64,000 nucleotides of DNA from Natronomonas salsuginis (GCF_005239135.1 NZ_QKNX01000002.1:558001-622000), one strand, 5' to 3'; positions 51,532 to 60,749 are shown, counted from the first letter of the stretch. Notes: generated from the sequence alone by a model not told the origin. Made by a program: numbers and translations.

Positions 51532-52728
51532 TTAGAACACCTCGCCCGGATCGACGTGGGTCCGGTCGGCTCGATCGACGCGGAGATCGCGCAGCACCTC
51601 CCGGAGTTCAGCCTCGTCGGGCAGCGCGAACAGGTCACAGTGGAACGTGCCGTCGCCCTCCGTTCGGATCGTCGAATCGAGGAGGAACGCGTGCTCTTGG
51701 GTCCGTGCCAACCGACCGACGAGCGGGCTCATGATTGCCGATCCCATGTCCGAGACGAACGTCGGTGGGGAGTGATCGATCGACGATTCGAGAACGTTCG
51801 CCCAGCCGTCGATGAAGCCGCTCGTCAGGATGTTCCCGACCTCTTTCATCGCGCTCTGCTCCATCTCGGACCACTCGCCGTCCGTCTCGACGGGAACGAG
51901 CGCGTCGACGACGGCCTCGGCGGACGGCCGATCGAACAGGATCGCGAGGTAGCCGCTCGGCGTCCCCTCGTACTCCATGACTGTCCCGACGTATCGCCGA
52001 TCGCCGACGGCCGCGGGGACCCCGTCGATGGGAACGAAGCGCAGGCGGTTGACGTCGACGTCCGTCTCGATGCCAGTCATCGCAGTGATGTTCTCCGCGG
52101 CTCGCTCGGATCCGGCCTTCGTCATCCGGTTGAACACTTCGAACTTCTCGAAGGGAACGCCGTCGCCGTTCGCCGACTCCAGCGCGCCGACGAGTGATTC
52201 GCGTTCGGGGATCAACAGGATGTGAAAATCGATGGCTTCGGTGGGGGATTCGACCCGGCTCCGGAAGACGAACACCTGCTCGTCACCCTCGGTCGCCCCG
52301 GTCGGCAACACGCTGGCACCGGTCCCCTCGAGGTAGGTCGGCGGCGAAATGTCGATGATTGCGTCGAGATGCTCCGCCCAGCCATCGATGAACCCGCTCG
52401 TCAGGATGTTTCCGACCTCCTCGATCGAACTCCGACGCATTCGCTCGTCGGCCTCCGGGGCGAGGACATCGGTGATCGCCACCCGTGCCGCCTCGTCGAA
52501 GGCGAGCACTGTCTCGCCGTCGAGCGCGCCGTCGAGTGCGATCTCGACGCCCGCCAACTCGCCGCCGAGGTACTCGGCTTTCAGCTCGTCGGGTGCCATG
52601 AGCGAGACGTTCGTCACCTCGACGTGGGCGTCGATCCCGGTCAGTCGCGACAGCGATTCGGCCGCTGATCGCGCTCCGTCTCGCGCGAGACTGGTGTACG
52701 TCTCGAACGAATCGATATCGATCCGCAT
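51532..52728 (-). CDS. cheC: CheC with duplicated CheC domains
   Basis: 398 residues from the ATG at 52728. Two CheC units each carry the phosphatase helix E-V-G-N-I-L-T-S-G-F-I-D-G-W-A (104-118 and 296-310), which attacks CheY-P. CheC proteins dephosphorylate CheY and bind CheD. Most single-domain CheC proteins are about 200 residues, so this is a fused double form. It is coupled between cheY and cheD with gaps of 2-3 bases, one operon. Confidence 0.92.
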   Translation of the reverse strand: MRIDIDSFETYTSLARDGARSAAESLSRLTGIDAHVEVTNVSLMAPDELKAEYLGGELAGVEIALDGALDGETVLAFDEAARVAITDVLAPEADERMRRSSIEEVGNILTSGFIDGWAEHLDAIIDISPPTYLEGTGASVLPTGATEGDEQVFVFRSRVESPTEAIDFHILLIPERESLVGALESANGDGVPFEKFEVFNRMTKAGSERAAENITAMTGIETDVDVNRLRFVPIDGVPAAVGDRRYVGTVMEYEGTPSGYLAILFDRPSAEAVVDALVPVETDGEWSEMEQSAMKEVGNILTSGFIDGWANVLESSIDHSPPTFVSDMGSAIMSPLVGRLARTQEHAFLLDSTIRTEGDGTFHCDLFALPDEAELREVLRDLRVDRADRTHVDPGEVF

Positions 52729-52730
52729 CC

Positions 52731-53087
52731 CTACCCGGCCACCACGTTCTCGATCTCGTCGAGGACGCTCGGCTTCTGGAACGGCTTCGTGATATACCCC
52801 TGCGCGCCGGCCTGGATGGCGCTTTTCATCTTCTGCTCTTGGCCGACGCTGGTACACATGATGACGTTCGCGCCGGGATCGTCGCCGGTGATCTCGCTCG
52901 TCGCCTCGATGCCGTCCCGAATCGGCATCACGATATCCATCATGACGACATCTGGCTCGTGTTCGTTGTACAACTCCACCGCCTCGACACCGTTCTCGGC
53001 CTCGCCGACGATGGCGTACTCTTCGGCCAAAATCTCTCGCAGGAGGCTTCGCATGAACTCCGAGTCGTCCGCAATCAGGACCTTCAT
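52731..53087 (-). CDS. cheY: Chemotaxis response regulator CheY
   Basis: 118 residues from the ATG at 53087; an upstream in-frame GTG looks non-native. A single receiver domain has the acidic pair D7-D8, phosphoacceptor D51 (MMDIVMP), the Thr/Ser of MCTSVG (79-80) and K101 (YITKPF). Phosphorylated by CheA, it controls the archaellum switch through CheF/ArlCDE in haloarchaea. It heads cheY-cheC-cheD. A gap of 87 bases separates it from the DUF7500-like gene. Confidence 0.95.
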   Translation of the reverse strand: MKVLIADDSEFMRSLLREILAEEYAIVGEAENGVEAVELYNEHEPDVVMMDIVMPIRDGIEATSEITGDDPGANVIMCTSVGQEQKMKSAIQAGAQGYITKPFQKPSVLDEIENVVAG

Positions 53088-53174
53088 TGCTGTCTCTGCT
53101 TGTGGTACGTCCCCGAACACGTCAAGGCCCGTTCGACCTCACCGTTCGAAACGAACTCGGAGCCGTGACGCCGG

Positions 53175-53813
53175 TCACTCGAGCGTCGACTCCTCACGGA
53201 TCGCGGCGACGAGATCGTCGATCGAATCGGTCCGATCCAGATCGTGTCGCTCCAGAAGCTTCGCGAGGTTCGGGGTCTCTGCCGTCTCGAACGTCGATTC
53301 GCGAAGCAGGATATCGACGACCTCGTCCGGCGGCGTCCCGTCCGTGACGTGGCCTGCGTACCACCGAACGAGGTTCTCGAACGTCGCGATCACGTCGTCG
53401 GAGACGGTCCGGTGTCGAACCGTTTCGCCCTCGAAGTGGCCGACGATATCGAGCCCGTAGCGGGCCTTCGAGCGCGCCAGTTCCTCGGCGAGCAGCGTGC
53501 GTGCCGCCTCCGGGCTCGCCGGGGCGTCGCGGCCGAGTCGTTCGCTGGATTCGGACTCGGTTCGGTGGTCGCCCCGGCGCTCGCTCGCGTCGGCTCGATC
53601 GGCGATCGATTTGGGGATCTTCGGCGGACTGCCGCCGGGAGACACGACGTATCGTCCCTTGTCGTCAAGTTTCTCGACGTACTCGCTGTCGGCGATATCG
53701 AGCTCTTCGGGGGACAGTGCGGGCTGTTTCGGCTCGTCGTCGAGATCGGTCGGTCGCTTCGAATCATCGTGTTTGTCGGTCGGTCCGGTTCTGTCGGGAG
53801 TGTCGTCGGTCAT
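53175..53813 (-). CDS. DUF7500-like archaellum/chemotaxis cluster protein
   Basis: 212 residues. An acidic, disordered N terminus (1-30) is followed by L-S-P-E-E-L-D-I-A-D-S-E-Y-V-E, a linker, and a helical C-terminal domain (about 105-212) with LARSKARYGLDIVGHFEG, FENLVRWYAGHV and DDLVAAIREE. It resembles the haloarchaeal family DUF7500 seen in motility clusters. Function unknown; it could link chemotaxis proteins to the archaellum motor. It follows the second arlG by 9 bases. Confidence 0.75.
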   Translation of the reverse strand: MTDDTPDRTGPTDKHDDSKRPTDLDDEPKQPALSPEELDIADSEYVEKLDDKGRYVVSPGGSPPKIPKSIADRADASERRGDHRTESESSERLGRDAPASPEAARTLLAEELARSKARYGLDIVGHFEGETVRHRTVSDDVIATFENLVRWYAGHVTDGTPPDEVVDILLRESTFETAETPNLAKLLERHDLDRTDSIDDLVAAIREESTLE

Positions 53814-53822
53814 GGTGTTGTC

Positions 53823-54281
53823 TCACGCTCGAAATCTGATCGCGTCCTCGTTGTCCCTGACGGCGACCGTCACGCGCGTCTCGCCGCTGATGTCGACCCC
53901 CGCGACGGTCACCTCGACGACCGTGCCGGGCGGCCACCGGTCGGTCCCCGACCCGTCGGCTCGTGCGATGCTCTCGGGGGTGGCGAACGATCCCTCGATC
54001 AGCACGTCGATCGCATTGCTGTCGGGTTGTAGCTCCGTCGCCCCCGTGTTCTTGACGTACAGCGTGAGTTCGTTCGCGCCGGCGTCGTAGATGGACTCGG
54101 GGCTCCCGGTGTCGCTGATCACCTCGATGTCGGTGTCGATCCGCTCCTCAACGCCCTCGCTTTGGTCCGTAATCGATGTGCTGACGCGATCGACCTCCGT
54201 CACGAGCGTGCCCGCGACGCCCGCCGCGACGACGATGCTCGCGATGAAGATGACCAGATGCGACGCCGAGACGCTACTCAT
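53823..54281 (-). CDS. arlG: Archaellar stator-type protein ArlG, second copy
   Basis: 152 residues from the ATG at 54281; an in-frame start at 54386 would overlap the previous gene and add a polar leader, so it is less likely. The N terminus SSVSASHLVIFIASIVVAAGVAGTL is a single membrane anchor, followed by a beta-sandwich domain with TLYVKNTGATEL. ArlF and ArlG form the periplasmic stator that binds the S-layer and restrains the rotating motor. It is a diverged duplicate of the upstream arlG. Confidence 0.85.
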   Translation of the reverse strand: MSSVSASHLVIFIASIVVAAGVAGTLVTEVDRVSTSITDQSEGVEERIDTDIEVISDTGSPESIYDAGANELTLYVKNTGATELQPDSNAIDVLIEGSFATPESIARADGSGTDRWPPGTVVEVTVAGVDISGETRVTVAVRDNEDAIRFRA

Positions 54282-54351
54282 CGGTGTCTCCCCCCGGTCC
54301 GAGGGGATTTCGGCTGCGGTCTCCGTCGGCGTTGGTTCGTTCGAATCATGA

Positions 54352-54831
54352 TCAGTCGGCGTTGAACTCCAGCGATCGTTCGGCACCCTTCACCGAGACG
54401 GTGAGCCGATTTCCGCTGCCGTCGAGCTGTTGGCCTCTGTCGATTACGATTTCGATGACTTCCCCTTCGGCCCATGCCGAACTCCCGTCGTCGCCGTTCA
54501 TCGACGTGATCGTCAGATTCGCGTCGTCCACGAACAACCCGTTAACGAGGACGTCAAGTTCGGTTTCGTTTTTTACGAGCGTCGTCGTCCCCGTGTTTCG
54601 CGCGTACAGTGTAATCTGAGCGCCTTCTGCGTCTTCGGTATAGAAGTTCGAGCCCCCACCGTCGTTGAGCAACTCGATATCCGAATCGATCGAGTCTGTG
54701 ATCGCATCCCCCCGAGTTTCCGCAGACGTGGAGATGTCCCCAACGGTCGTAACGAGCGTCCCGGCGACGCCCGCCGCGACGAGTATACTCGCGATGAATA
54801 TCACGAGCGTGGAAGCCGATACCCCGCTCAT
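54352..54831 (-). CDS. arlG: Archaellar stator-type protein ArlG, first copy
   Basis: 159 residues. Anchor SGVSASTLVIFIASILVAAGVAGTL is nearly identical to that of the second copy, and the sandwich domain has TLYARNTGTTTL. It overlaps arlF as ATGA, the usual arlF-arlG coupling, so this is probably the ancestral copy. 70 bases separate it from the second copy. arlH, arlI and arlJ, which normally follow, are not in this window. Confidence 0.87.
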   Translation of the reverse strand: MSGVSASTLVIFIASILVAAGVAGTLVTTVGDISTSAETRGDAITDSIDSDIELLNDGGGSNFYTEDAEGAQITLYARNTGTTTLVKNETELDVLVNGLFVDDANLTITSMNGDDGSSAWAEGEVIEIVIDRGQQLDGSGNRLTVSVKGAERSLEFNAD

Positions 54832-55277
54832 ATATCGGTGATCTCATTTTCGGTTCGAGCGACACCGTTCTCTGTAACGATCTTTACTCGTGTCGGTTTC
54901 GTATCGACGTTTGCGACGGTGATATCGAGCGTCTCACCCGGCAGCCACAGATCCGTGGCCCCGTCGCCCGCGATATCGGTCGTCACGTTTTGGGGAGTCG
55001 GTATCACACCATCGAGCAGCACGTTCGTCTCGTTGATCGACAGTGTCGTGCTCCCCGTGTTATTTAATTCGAGCGCCAACCTGTCGTCGGTGCTATCGTA
55101 GGTCGCCCTCCACACCCCGAATTCGGTGTTCAGTGCGTCGATTCCGCGATCGACTTGCTGCCCCTGGGCTCCGGCCAGCGAGCCAAAGCTCCCGATCAAG
55201 GGCGGCACCGCGATCCCGGTTGCGACGAGCAGCCCGATGAAGATGATCGCCGCAGAACCGCTCACGCTAAACCCCAC
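54828..55277 (-). CDS. arlF: Archaellar stator protein ArlF
   Basis: 149 residues from the GTG at 55277. The N terminus MGFSVSGSAAIIFIGLLVATGIA is a membrane anchor typical of ArlF; the C-terminal part is a beta sandwich (ALELNNTGSTTLSI). It binds the S-layer and works with ArlG as stator of the archaellum. It is the first gene of the run arlF-arlG-arlG-DUF7500. The 287 bases upstream contain no gene and must hold the promoter. Confidence 0.87.
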   Translation of the reverse strand: MGFSVSGSAAIIFIGLLVATGIAVPPLIGSFGSLAGAQGQQVDRGIDALNTEFGVWRATYDSTDDRLALELNNTGSTTLSINETNVLLDGVIPTPQNVTTDIAGDGATDLWLPGETLDITVANVDTKPTRVKIVTENGVARTENEITDI

Positions 55278-55564
55278 GTTCGATCGTTCCCCCCGACAAT
55301 CGGACGGAGACGGAGCTCGACGTGGGCTTCCTCACGCCGCGCCGTGTAGTTTGGACAGTCATCCGTCAGTGTCGTTCATCCTAGCTCTCGATTCGCACCG
55401 GCTCCCCGATACCGAAACGTGCCGCCGGTGAGTTCGACTCGTGGGTTCGGTTTCCATCGAAACGTACCACGGTTACACACTAAAACAGGCTGTCCATTTC
55501 AGTCCCCGAAACACCCTGCGATTCACCGACTGCGGCAGCGTGATCGCCGGCGATCGATCGCGAT

Positions 55565-55993
55565 CTACTCCTCCGTCTCGGATACCATCGTCATGGTCTT
55601 ACTGAGCCGTTCGCCGTACTCGTCGGGTTCGATGTTGTCGTCGGCGTACGCCTGTGCCCACTCGGCTTCGGCGTACCAGGTCCAGTCGTTGCCCTCGTCG
55701 TTGAGGTGCCCGTCCAATCGTTCGACCCCCCAGTCGTCGGCGATCCGCTCGACGAACGCCATCGCGACGTTCGCGATCGCGTCGTTCGGATCCTCGTCGT
55801 AGCCATGTTCGACTTCGACGATAGTGTCGTTCAGCTCGACAGATTCGTAGTCGACACCGCGGTCGTCGATCTCGGTGCGGAGTGCGGAGAGGTGGTCGTC
55901 GTCGATTCCGAGAGCGTCCTCAGTACCCAGGCAACCAGTAATGCTGAGGGTCGCGGCCGTCACCGCGCCGGTAACGAATGTACGTCGATCCAT
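55565..55993 (-). CDS. Tat-exported lipoprotein (DUF8159-like)
   Basis: 142 residues from the ATG at 55993. M-D-R-R-T-F-V-T-G gives a twin-arginine motif, and L-S-I-T-G-C is a lipobox with Cys at about residue 21, so a folded protein is exported by Tat and lipid-anchored outside. The mature part alternates short strands and helices (YESVELNDTIVEVEHGYD; DWTWYAEAEWAQAY). It resembles haloarchaeal DUF8159 lipoproteins, function unknown. It lies between the archaellins and the arlF operon but has no evident motility role. Confidence 0.78.
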   Translation of the reverse strand: MDRRTFVTGAVTAATLSITGCLGTEDALGIDDDHLSALRTEIDDRGVDYESVELNDTIVEVEHGYDEDPNDAIANVAMAFVERIADDWGVERLDGHLNDEGNDWTWYAEAEWAQAYADDNIEPDEYGERLSKTMTMVSETEE

Positions 55994-56146
55994 GCTTACG
56001 TGGGCGAACGGCACCCATTCATATAACAAACTGACGTGTTTCAGCCGTCGAGTTCCGTACTGATCGGGAGTCTCGTAGCCAACTGGAAAGCTCGATGGAC
56101 GCCCACGATACTTCTGATGAGTCCTACTGCTGTGGGGTCTACGTCG

Positions 56147-56157
56147 AAAAAAGAGAA
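56147..56157 (-). terminator. T-run terminator after the archaellin genes
   Basis: On the minus strand CTCTTTTTT lies about 23-33 bases after the last archaellin stop. Archaeal RNA polymerase stops at T-runs, so this is a reasonable terminator for the archaellin transcript. Confidence 0.5.
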
Positions 56158-56179
56158 CCGCTAATCGTCCGAACCGAGG

Positions 56180-56833
56180 TCAGCCGAGTCGGATCTCGTC
56201 GCCGTCGACGCTTCCGTCGGTCCCGCCGTCGAGTTGCGGATCAAGCGGGTCTTCGATGATGAAGCTTGTTTCGGCCTGCGTGCCCTCAGCGGTCGTGATC
56301 ACGACATCGACCGTCGTGCCCGCCTCGATCTCCCCGACACCGAGCTGGCCGCTGCTGTCCGGAGTAACCACGATGGTAGCGGTCGCATCGCTGTCACTCG
56401 AATCCGTGCCTATCACTGACGTGGATCGACTGTCAAACGCGATCTCATCAGTTCCCGCGGTGTTGGCGGGATCAACACCGTCAAACTCGGCCGACGCCCC
56501 AGCGTCGGTGAACACGGAGACGGTTGAGTCATTGAGGTCGATCGCGTTCGACCCCGGACCCAGCTGAACCGTCGTGCTGAACTGGTTGATACCACTCAGT
56601 TCACCACTACCATCTACATCGACCGTCCCCGTCGTGCTGAGGAAGACGAGGTTGGTCGAGACCTGCTCCGTACTCTCTTCGCCTGTACTCTGTGCTTGCG
56701 TCTGGAGGAACCCAGCGGTGTTGATCAGCACACCCGCCGCGATGGCCGCAACCAAGACCAACGCGATGAAGACGATCAGGGTACCGATACCCACCTGACC
56801 GCGTTCCTCACGTGCTGTGTATTCTTCGAACAT
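56180..56833 (-). CDS. Archaellin, second gene of the pair
   Basis: 217 residues. A class III signal ends E-E-R-G|Q-V-G-I-G with cleavage by the prepilin peptidase after Gly12, followed by the long hydrophobic assembly helix ([21 protein letters not shown]). The first 57 mature-side residues are almost identical to the upstream archaellin; the exposed domain diverges and is rich in Asp, Thr and Ser. It is a filament subunit of the archaellum. The start lies 5 bases after the first archaellin's stop, so both come from one transcript. Confidence 0.93.
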   Translation of the reverse strand: MFEEYTAREERGQVGIGTLIVFIALVLVAAIAAGVLINTAGFLQTQAQSTGEESTEQVSTNLVFLSTTGTVDVDGSGELSGINQFSTTVQLGPGSNAIDLNDSTVSVFTDAGASAEFDGVDPANTAGTDEIAFDSRSTSVIGTDSSDSDATATIVVTPDSSGQLGVGEIEAGTTVDVVITTAEGTQAETSFIIEDPLDPQLDGGTDGSVDGDEIRLG

Positions 56834-56838
56834 TGTTT

Positions 56839-57459
56839 TTAGCTAAGCCTGATGTCCTGATCTTCGGACAGCTGTGGGTCGAGTGGGTCTTCGATGATGA
56901 AGCTCGTCTCGGCCTGCGTGCCCGAGGGGGTCGTAATCACGATATCGACCGTCGTACCCGAACCAAGCGCCTCGGTGCCACCAATAGTCTCACCTATTCC
57001 TGCTCCGGCCACGTCGAATTCAAGCGTCGCCGTCGCGTCCTCGCTGCTCGAGTCGGTGCTCAGCACTTCCGATCCGCTCAGAGTGATCCCAGTTTCGTCT
57101 ACGCCGTCGAATTCAACGGAGTCACCGCTATCGGTGAACACCGAAATCGTCGAGTCGTTGAGATTGATCGCGTTCGATCCCGGTCCCAACTGAACCGTCG
57201 TGTTGAAGCTCTTGATACCGGCGGGGTTACTGCTTCCATCTTCAGTTACTGTCCCCGTCGAACTCAGGAAGACGAGGTTGGTCGAAACCTGCTCTGTACT
57301 CTCTTCACCAGTGCTTTGCGCCTGCGTCTGGAGGAACCCGGCCGTGTTGATCAGCACCCCAGCCGCAATCGCCGCCACCAGCACGAGTGCGATGAAGACG
57401 ATGAGGGTACCGATTCCCACCTGACCGCGTTCCTTGTTGTCGATTTCTGTGTCGAACAT
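56839..57459 (-). CDS. Archaellin, first gene of the pair
   Basis: 206 residues. Prepilin-type leader with cleavage after N-K-E-R-G|Q, assembly helix identical to that of the second gene, then a variable outer domain and the shared C-terminal block [17 protein letters not shown]. Probable N-glycosylation sequons (N-x-S/T) occur, for example in FNTTVQ and LNDSTI. It is the likely major archaellin because it is first in the transcript. Symbols (arlA1/arlA2 or arlB) differ between genera, so none is assigned. Confidence 0.93.
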   Translation of the reverse strand: MFDTEIDNKERGQVGIGTLIVFIALVLVAAIAAGVLINTAGFLQTQAQSTGEESTEQVSTNLVFLSSTGTVTEDGSSNPAGIKSFNTTVQLGPGSNAINLNDSTISVFTDSGDSVEFDGVDETGITLSGSEVLSTDSSSEDATATLEFDVAGAGIGETIGGTEALGSGTTVDIVITTPSGTQAETSFIIEDPLDPQLSEDQDIRLS

Positions 57460-57604
57460 GCTTTCAATTGCACGCCCGCCGATCCCGCCGCATAGAGGGT
57501 TCGACTCGGACGTTACTCCCCCTACAGACGGATTCCCCGTAAAAGCGCCAGCGAACTCCGAACGCGTATCCCGCGCCGAATTGAGGGCTAACTCGGAAAC
57601 AAGG

Positions 57605-57612
57605 TTTATATA
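57605..57612 (-). promoter_or_regulatory. Archaellin TATA box with long 5' leader
   Basis: TATATAAA on the minus strand (57605-57612) predicts a start near 57582, giving a leader of about 123 bases before the archaellin ATG at 57459. No closer TATA-like element is obvious. The 195 bases between 57460 and 57654 hold no other gene. Most other genes here look leaderless, so a long leader stands out. Confidence 0.45.
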
Positions 57613-57654
57613 TTAGTTGCAGTCGGGATCGCCCGTCCACGCGAGTTTCTGAGT

Positions 57655-58189
57655 TTACCCCGATACTCGCTCGCGCTCGGCGCTGACGCGTTGTCGGCGC
57701 GCGCGTTCGTACCGCCTTCGCTCCGTTTCGATCGTCATCCAGTCGCCGAGGTCTTCGTACACGTCGTCCAGCGTTCGCTCGTCGCTCGTCGCTGCGACGG
57801 TGATTGCATCGACCTCGGCCGGCGTCGCGGCGTCGTATCTCGCCTCGTAGTCGGCGACCATCGCCGTCAGCTCGGTGACGCGCTCTTGCAGCTCTTCGAC
57901 CGAGTGGTCCGCCGCGAGTCGGTTGATCCGCCGCCACTCGAAGTACGAATCGTTGCGTTCGTAGGTCGCCGGATGGCCGTCGTGCCACGTGACGATCCCG
58001 AGATCGGCGAACCACTTCAGATACTTCCGGGCGGTCTTGGGATCGCACTCCGATCGATCGGCGATGCTCGCAACCGTCTCGGGCTCGCGGGTCTGAAGAA
58101 CGGTGCCGTAGACGCGTTGCTCGACGTCGTCGCCGCGAAACGGATTCTCGAACGGCGGCGATCCTACGATCCGCTTGTACGCCCGGCAT
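57655..58189 (-). CDS. DUF7342-like winged-helix protein, start displaced by a frameshift
   Basis: From VEQRVYGTVLQTREPETVASIADR through DPKTARKYLKWFADLGIVTWHDG the frame encodes a winged HTH, then a coiled-coil dimerisation region and a basic tail; it resembles haloarchaeal DUF7342 proteins, often transcription regulators. The open frame runs from a TAA at 58189-58191 and contains no ATG or GTG before the conserved part. An ATG at 58187-58189 encodes M-P-G-V-Q-A-D-R in the +1 frame, and removing one base near 58164 would join it to [17 protein letters not shown]. Either an error, a real lesion, or unusual initiation. Confidence 0.6.
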
Positions 58190-58877
58190 TACGCCACGCC
58201 CGTTCTTTTTCGACACGCGTCACCATCGCCAGATACAGCGCGAGTACGAACAACAGCACGCCCCCGGCCGCCGCCACGCCGAGGGCAGTCGCGCCGAGGA
58301 ACATCGGCTCCTCGCGCGCGAGGGGGAGGAACGTGTGGTGTAACTCGCCGCGGACCGGCACGAAGTAATCGACGGTCGTGTCGACGGCGTACCACAGCGT
58401 CGCGATGCCGGTGGCAGCGGGCGAGAAATCCGAGATTCGGTGGAGGACGAACGCCTGCAGGACCATCGCGGCGTGACTCCAGATCAGGAACTGTCGCATC
58501 GCGGGGTGGAGATAGCTGAACTCCGCCCAGAAGGCGAGATGTACCCAGACGGTCCACCCGCCCAAAATGATGTTGCCGAAGAAGGCAAGCGCAGTGAGCC
58601 ACTCCTGTCGATGGCCGAGTTTCCACGCCGCGAGCGCGAGCGCGATGAACAGCGTCGCGACGGGGCTGTCGGGGACGAAGATCCACATCTCGACGGGCGT
58701 TTGTGCGAACTGAAAGCCGTAGTAGTAGAAGCCGAATGCCGTGCCGACGAGGTTGACGAGGACGATCGGCCACGCGAGCGTGAGCGCGAGGTTTTCGAGG
58801 GGTTCGGGTAGCGGCGCGACGTATCGGGGGAGATCGTCGCGGGGCACGTCGGACTCGAAGAGCCCACGGAGGTTCAT
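58164..58877 (-). CDS. DUF1405 membrane protein
   Basis: 237 residues from the ATG at 58877 (a GTG two codons earlier is possible). About six or seven membrane helices are visible; the first two flank [24 protein letters not shown] and [13 protein letters not shown] are typical of DUF1405. Function unknown. Its stop overlaps the start region of the DUF7342-like gene by about 25 bases, so the two genes are probably co-transcribed. Confidence 0.87.
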   Translation of the reverse strand: MNLRGLFESDVPRDDLPRYVAPLPEPLENLALTLAWPIVLVNLVGTAFGFYYYGFQFAQTPVEMWIFVPDSPVATLFIALALAAWKLGHRQEWLTALAFFGNIILGGWTVWVHLAFWAEFSYLHPAMRQFLIWSHAAMVLQAFVLHRISDFSPAATGIATLWYAVDTTVDYFVPVRGELHHTFLPLAREEPMFLGATALGVAAAGGVLLFVLALYLAMVTRVEKERAWRNAGRTSGS

Positions 58878-59015
58878 ATCCACACCACCGGCCGGGAATA
58901 TAAAAGCGCGCCGAGAGCGAGCGACGCGGCGGTTCGGCCGTTCGGCCGTCCCGATGTCGGCAGACGCGGGGGGGGAAAGACACGCATTAAGTGCATTCGG
59001 ACCGTACCCGAAGGC

Positions 59016-59921
59016 ATGAGTGAAACGGACCTCGAGGAACTCAAGCGAGGAACGGACCTCGTCAAGCGTGGTTTCGCGAAGATGCAGAAGGGTGGCGTCA
59101 TCATGGACGTCGTCACGCGAGAGCAGGCCCGCATCGCCGAGGACGCGGGCGCGGTCGCCGTCATGTCGCTGGAAGCGGTTCCCGCCGATATTCGAAAGCG
59201 CGGCGGCGTCGCCCGGATGGCCGATCCCGGCGAGCTAGAGGAGATCATCGACGAGGTCTCCATTCCGGTGATGGGGAAGGCCCGCATCGGCCACACCACC
59301 GAGGCGCAGATCCTCGAGGCGACCGGCGCGGACATGATCGACGAGTCGGAAGTCCTGACGACCGCCGACGAGCGCTACCACATCGACAAACGCGAGTTTA
59401 CTTCGCCGTTCGTCTGCGGCGCTCGAAATCTGGGCGAGGCGCTGCGCCGGATCGACGAGGGCGCGGCGATGATTCGCACGAAGGGCGAGGCCGGGACGGG
59501 CGACGTGAACCAGGCGGTCACCCACCAGCGCAACATCCAGCGAGCGATCCGACAGCTCTCGGGGATGAAATACGAGGAGCGCGACGAGTGGGCCCGAAAG
59601 AACGAGGCCCCCCGCGATCTCGTCCACGAGACCGCCGATATGGGTCGCCTTCCGGTCGTCAACTTCGCCGCGGGCGGGATCGCGACGCCCGCCGACGCGG
59701 CGCTCATGATGCAGTTGGGCTGTGACGGCATCTTCGTCGGCTCGGGCATCTTCGGGGCGGAAGACCCCGTCGAGATGGGGACCGCGATCGTCGAGGCCGT
59801 CAACAACTACGACGATCCCGAGAAGCTCCGCGACATCGCCAAGGGGATCGGCAAGGGCATGAAGGGCCAGGCCAACGAGACGATGCCCGAAGAGGAGAAG
59901 CTGCAAGGTCGTGGCGTCTAA
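59016..59921 (+). CDS. pdxS: Pyridoxal 5'-phosphate synthase lyase subunit PdxS
   Basis: 301 residues. It condenses ribose 5-phosphate, glyceraldehyde 3-phosphate and ammonia (from PdxT) to vitamin B6. The TIM-barrel signatures are complete: [12 protein letters not shown] (D31), VMGKARIGH (K88), [10 protein letters not shown] near 160 and [13 protein letters not shown] near 220. Its sequence is unusually well conserved and low in lesions. A TATA-like CATTAAG lies about 28 bases before the ATG. pdxT is not adjacent. Confidence 0.97.
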   Translation: MSETDLEELKRGTDLVKRGFAKMQKGGVIMDVVTREQARIAEDAGAVAVMSLEAVPADIRKRGGVARMADPGELEEIIDEVSIPVMGKARIGHTTEAQILEATGADMIDESEVLTTADERYHIDKREFTSPFVCGARNLGEALRRIDEGAAMIRTKGEAGTGDVNQAVTHQRNIQRAIRQLSGMKYEERDEWARKNEAPRDLVHETADMGRLPVVNFAAGGIATPADAALMMQLGCDGIFVGSGIFGAEDPVEMGTAIVEAVNNYDDPEKLRDIAKGIGKGMKGQANETMPEEEKLQGRGV

Positions 59922-60049
59922 CTCCGAACACCGCTCTTCTCTTCGCGTTCGTCCAGATTGCGAGCCTCGCGAATCCGGTGGCGAGTCCAACGCCGGCCGC
60001 GTCGATGGGCCGATACGGTTTTAGAGCGGCACCGATATACGCCGGTAGC

Positions 60050-60749
60050 ATGAATGCGAGGGCCGTCGCCTCGTCGTTGTCGGCCAATAAACTGCGGATC
60101 GCGCTCATCGCTGCCCTCATCGTCGGCGTCGGGGTCAGCGGCGCGTTCGCGGTCGGCGTGCTCGGCGTCCCGGAATCGTGGGTATCGATAATACGTTCGG
60201 GAACGTAACCGACGAGACGACGGTGAGACGGATCTCGTGGTCTCGACCCCGAATCCGATCGGCGTCAGCCTCGACAGTATCTCCGTCGACTACACGGTCT
60301 CGATGAACTCCGTCGAGATGGCCACGGGATCCCACGACAGCGTCTCGATCGGTTCCGGAAACTCGACGCTCAAACTCGAAACGCCGATGCAAAACGAGTC
60401 GATCCCCCCGTGGTGGACCAGTCACATCCGAAACGACGAGCGCACCATGGTCCGTATCGACGCGACCGTCCGCTCCGCGCGGCTGGGGCGGAGCACGGAT
60501 CTCAGTCGCTCCCGCGAGATCGAGACGGATATCTTGGACGAGGCCGATCCCAGTAGCTCCACCGCCACCGACGAAAGTGACTGTACTGGTTCGGGCGGGG
60601 CGAGCGCTCCGGCCGCCACCGGGCATGGTGGCTCCGACGAGACGGAGACCGAAACGGAGGCAACCGCTACCACGACGGCAACCGAGAGCGGTGACGACTC
60701 GACGGACACCCCGGATGGTGGCGACGGCGGCGGCATCCTGCCGAACTGA
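60050..60749 (+). pseudogene. LEA14-like protein gene broken by two single-base deletions
   Basis: Three frames together encode one protein: frame 1 (60050 to about 60175) gives a membrane anchor, NKLRIALIAALIVGVGVSGAF; frame 2 (about 60178-60225) gives VGIDNTFGNVTDETT; frame 3 (about 60226-60749) gives ETDLVVSTPNPIGVSLDSIS, WWTSHIRNDERTMVRIDATV and a Thr/Glu-rich tail. Restoring one G near 60172 and one near 60224 would give a continuous LEA14 (water-stress, late-embryogenesis type 2) domain protein. Either the gene is decaying or the assembly has two indels. Confidence 0.75.

Noticed and set aside
53820-54386. Longer ArlG start at 54386
   Set aside because: It would add a polar leader before the membrane anchor and overlap the preceding gene by 35 bases; the ATG at 54281 gives the same N terminus as the paralogue.
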